A stretch of 6,231 nucleotides of DNA, from positions 1 to 6,231 of the forward strand of contig JAOZKQ010000129.1 in NCBI GenBank assembly GCA_029935275.1, written 5' to 3'. The notes under the pieces were generated by a model. It saw nothing but the letters and a program-made list of their open reading frames with translations. It did not search any database and had not been told where the DNA came from. Position numbers and translations under genes: made by a program. Each line of letters opens with the position of its first letter. Position 1 is the first letter of the stretch. This DNA is from Bacteroidales bacterium (lineage in GTDB: Bacteria > Bacteroidota > Bacteroidia > Bacteroidales > VadinHA17). This document shows, piece after piece, positions 5,888 to 6,231 of the stretch.

Positions 5888-6231
5888 ATGAATGAAAAAC
5901 CCAACCTGATTGTTGTCCTTGGACCCACGGCTTCAGGAAAAACTGAATTCGCTGCTAAATTGGCTGATAAGCTGAATACTGAGATAATAAGTGCTGATTC
6001 AAGGCAGGTTTACCGTGGTATGGACCTGGGTACAGGAAAGGACTATGAAGATTATTTTGTAGAAGGAAGGCAGGTGCCTGTACATTTGATAGATATTGTT
6101 GATGCAGGCTATAAGTACAATGTATATGAGTATCAGCGTGATTTTTTAGAGCTATTTAATAAACTTTTAGGGAAAAGGCAAATTCCTGTTTTATGTGGAG
6201 GAACAGGTATGTATATCGAAGCTGTTTTAAA
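5888..6231 (+). CDS. miaA: tRNA dimethylallyltransferase (MiaA family), 3' partial
   Basis: MiaA transfers a dimethylallyl group to N6 of A37 in tRNAs that read UNN codons. The first 114 residues are visible; the rest (family length ~300) lies beyond the window. The P-loop GPTASGKT is at 12-19. The substrate-binding block ISADSRQVYRGMDLGTGK is at 34-51, with D37 equivalent to the catalytic Asp of the E. coli enzyme. VHLIDIVD is at 65-72, and GGTGMYIEAVL at 104-114 carries the conserved Thr. Two details differ from the canonical enzyme: GTGKDYEDY replaces the usual GTAKP, and the 'PHHLID' His-His is reduced to PVHLID. This looks like the second MiaA type found in some Bacteroidota, which often carry two copies; that is from memory and unchecked. 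The ATG at 5888 is the only sensible start, with the P-loop 11 residues in. Confidence 0.93.
   Translation, partial: MNEKPNLIVVLGPTASGKTEFAAKLADKLNTEIISADSRQVYRGMDLGTGKDYEDYFVEGRQVPVHLIDIVDAGYKYNVYEYQRDFLELFNKLLGKRQIPVLCGGTGMYIEAVL

Noticed and set aside
1..6231. Mobile element, CRISPR, toxin-antitoxin, tRNA or other defence/RNA features
   Set aside because: I saw no long direct or inverted terminal repeats, regularly spaced repeats, transposase or integrase motifs, or tRNA cloverleaf on either strand; coding sequence fills nearly all of the window.

Overview
The window looks like a chromosomal piece from a member of the Bacteroidota, probably a free-living, AT-rich lineage such as Marinilabiliales or a relative; the rank below phylum is a guess. 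The phylum call rests on several signs. The first gene ends in a type IX secretion (T9SS) type A sorting domain. Two secreted proteins have architectures common in this phylum: a SPOR-like tail, and a beta-barrel with thrombospondin type 3 repeats. A perfect Bacteroidetes -7 box (TAnnTTTG) lies in front of smpB. Gene starts show no strong Shine-Dalgarno sequences.

Layout: 1-1833 (+) is the 3' part of a large exported Asp-box (BNR/sortilin-like propeller) protein with a T9SS C-terminal domain; its 5' end lies outside the window. Fifteen bases later, 1849-2556 (+) encodes a LOG-family nucleotide-binding enzyme. An 89-bp gap with a weak promoter candidate leads to 2646-3929 (+), a signal-peptide protein with two homologous beta-rich modules and a SPOR-like C-terminus. 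A 77-bp gap leads to 4007-5341 (+), an outer-membrane beta-barrel protein with two type 3 repeats and a C-terminal EF-hand instead of an OmpA domain. Convergent to it, 11 bp away, is smpB (5805-5353, -). Divergent from smpB across 82 bp is the 5' part of a miaA-family gene (5888 to the window end, +).

How the genes fit together: the left and middle part is mostly cell-envelope material (a T9SS cargo, a periplasmic or envelope SPOR protein, an outer-membrane barrel with calcium-binding motifs), with one cytosolic LOG enzyme inserted. The right part is translation housekeeping: SmpB for trans-translation and MiaA for tRNA A37 prenylation. Nothing points to a mobile element, prophage, CRISPR array or defence system, and no tRNA or rRNA gene is visible. 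The points most worth a second look are the exact-register internal duplication in the SPOR protein, the barrel/type 3/EF-hand protein, the non-canonical MiaA motif and the smpB promoter. I do not see a strong case for a wholly new system here.
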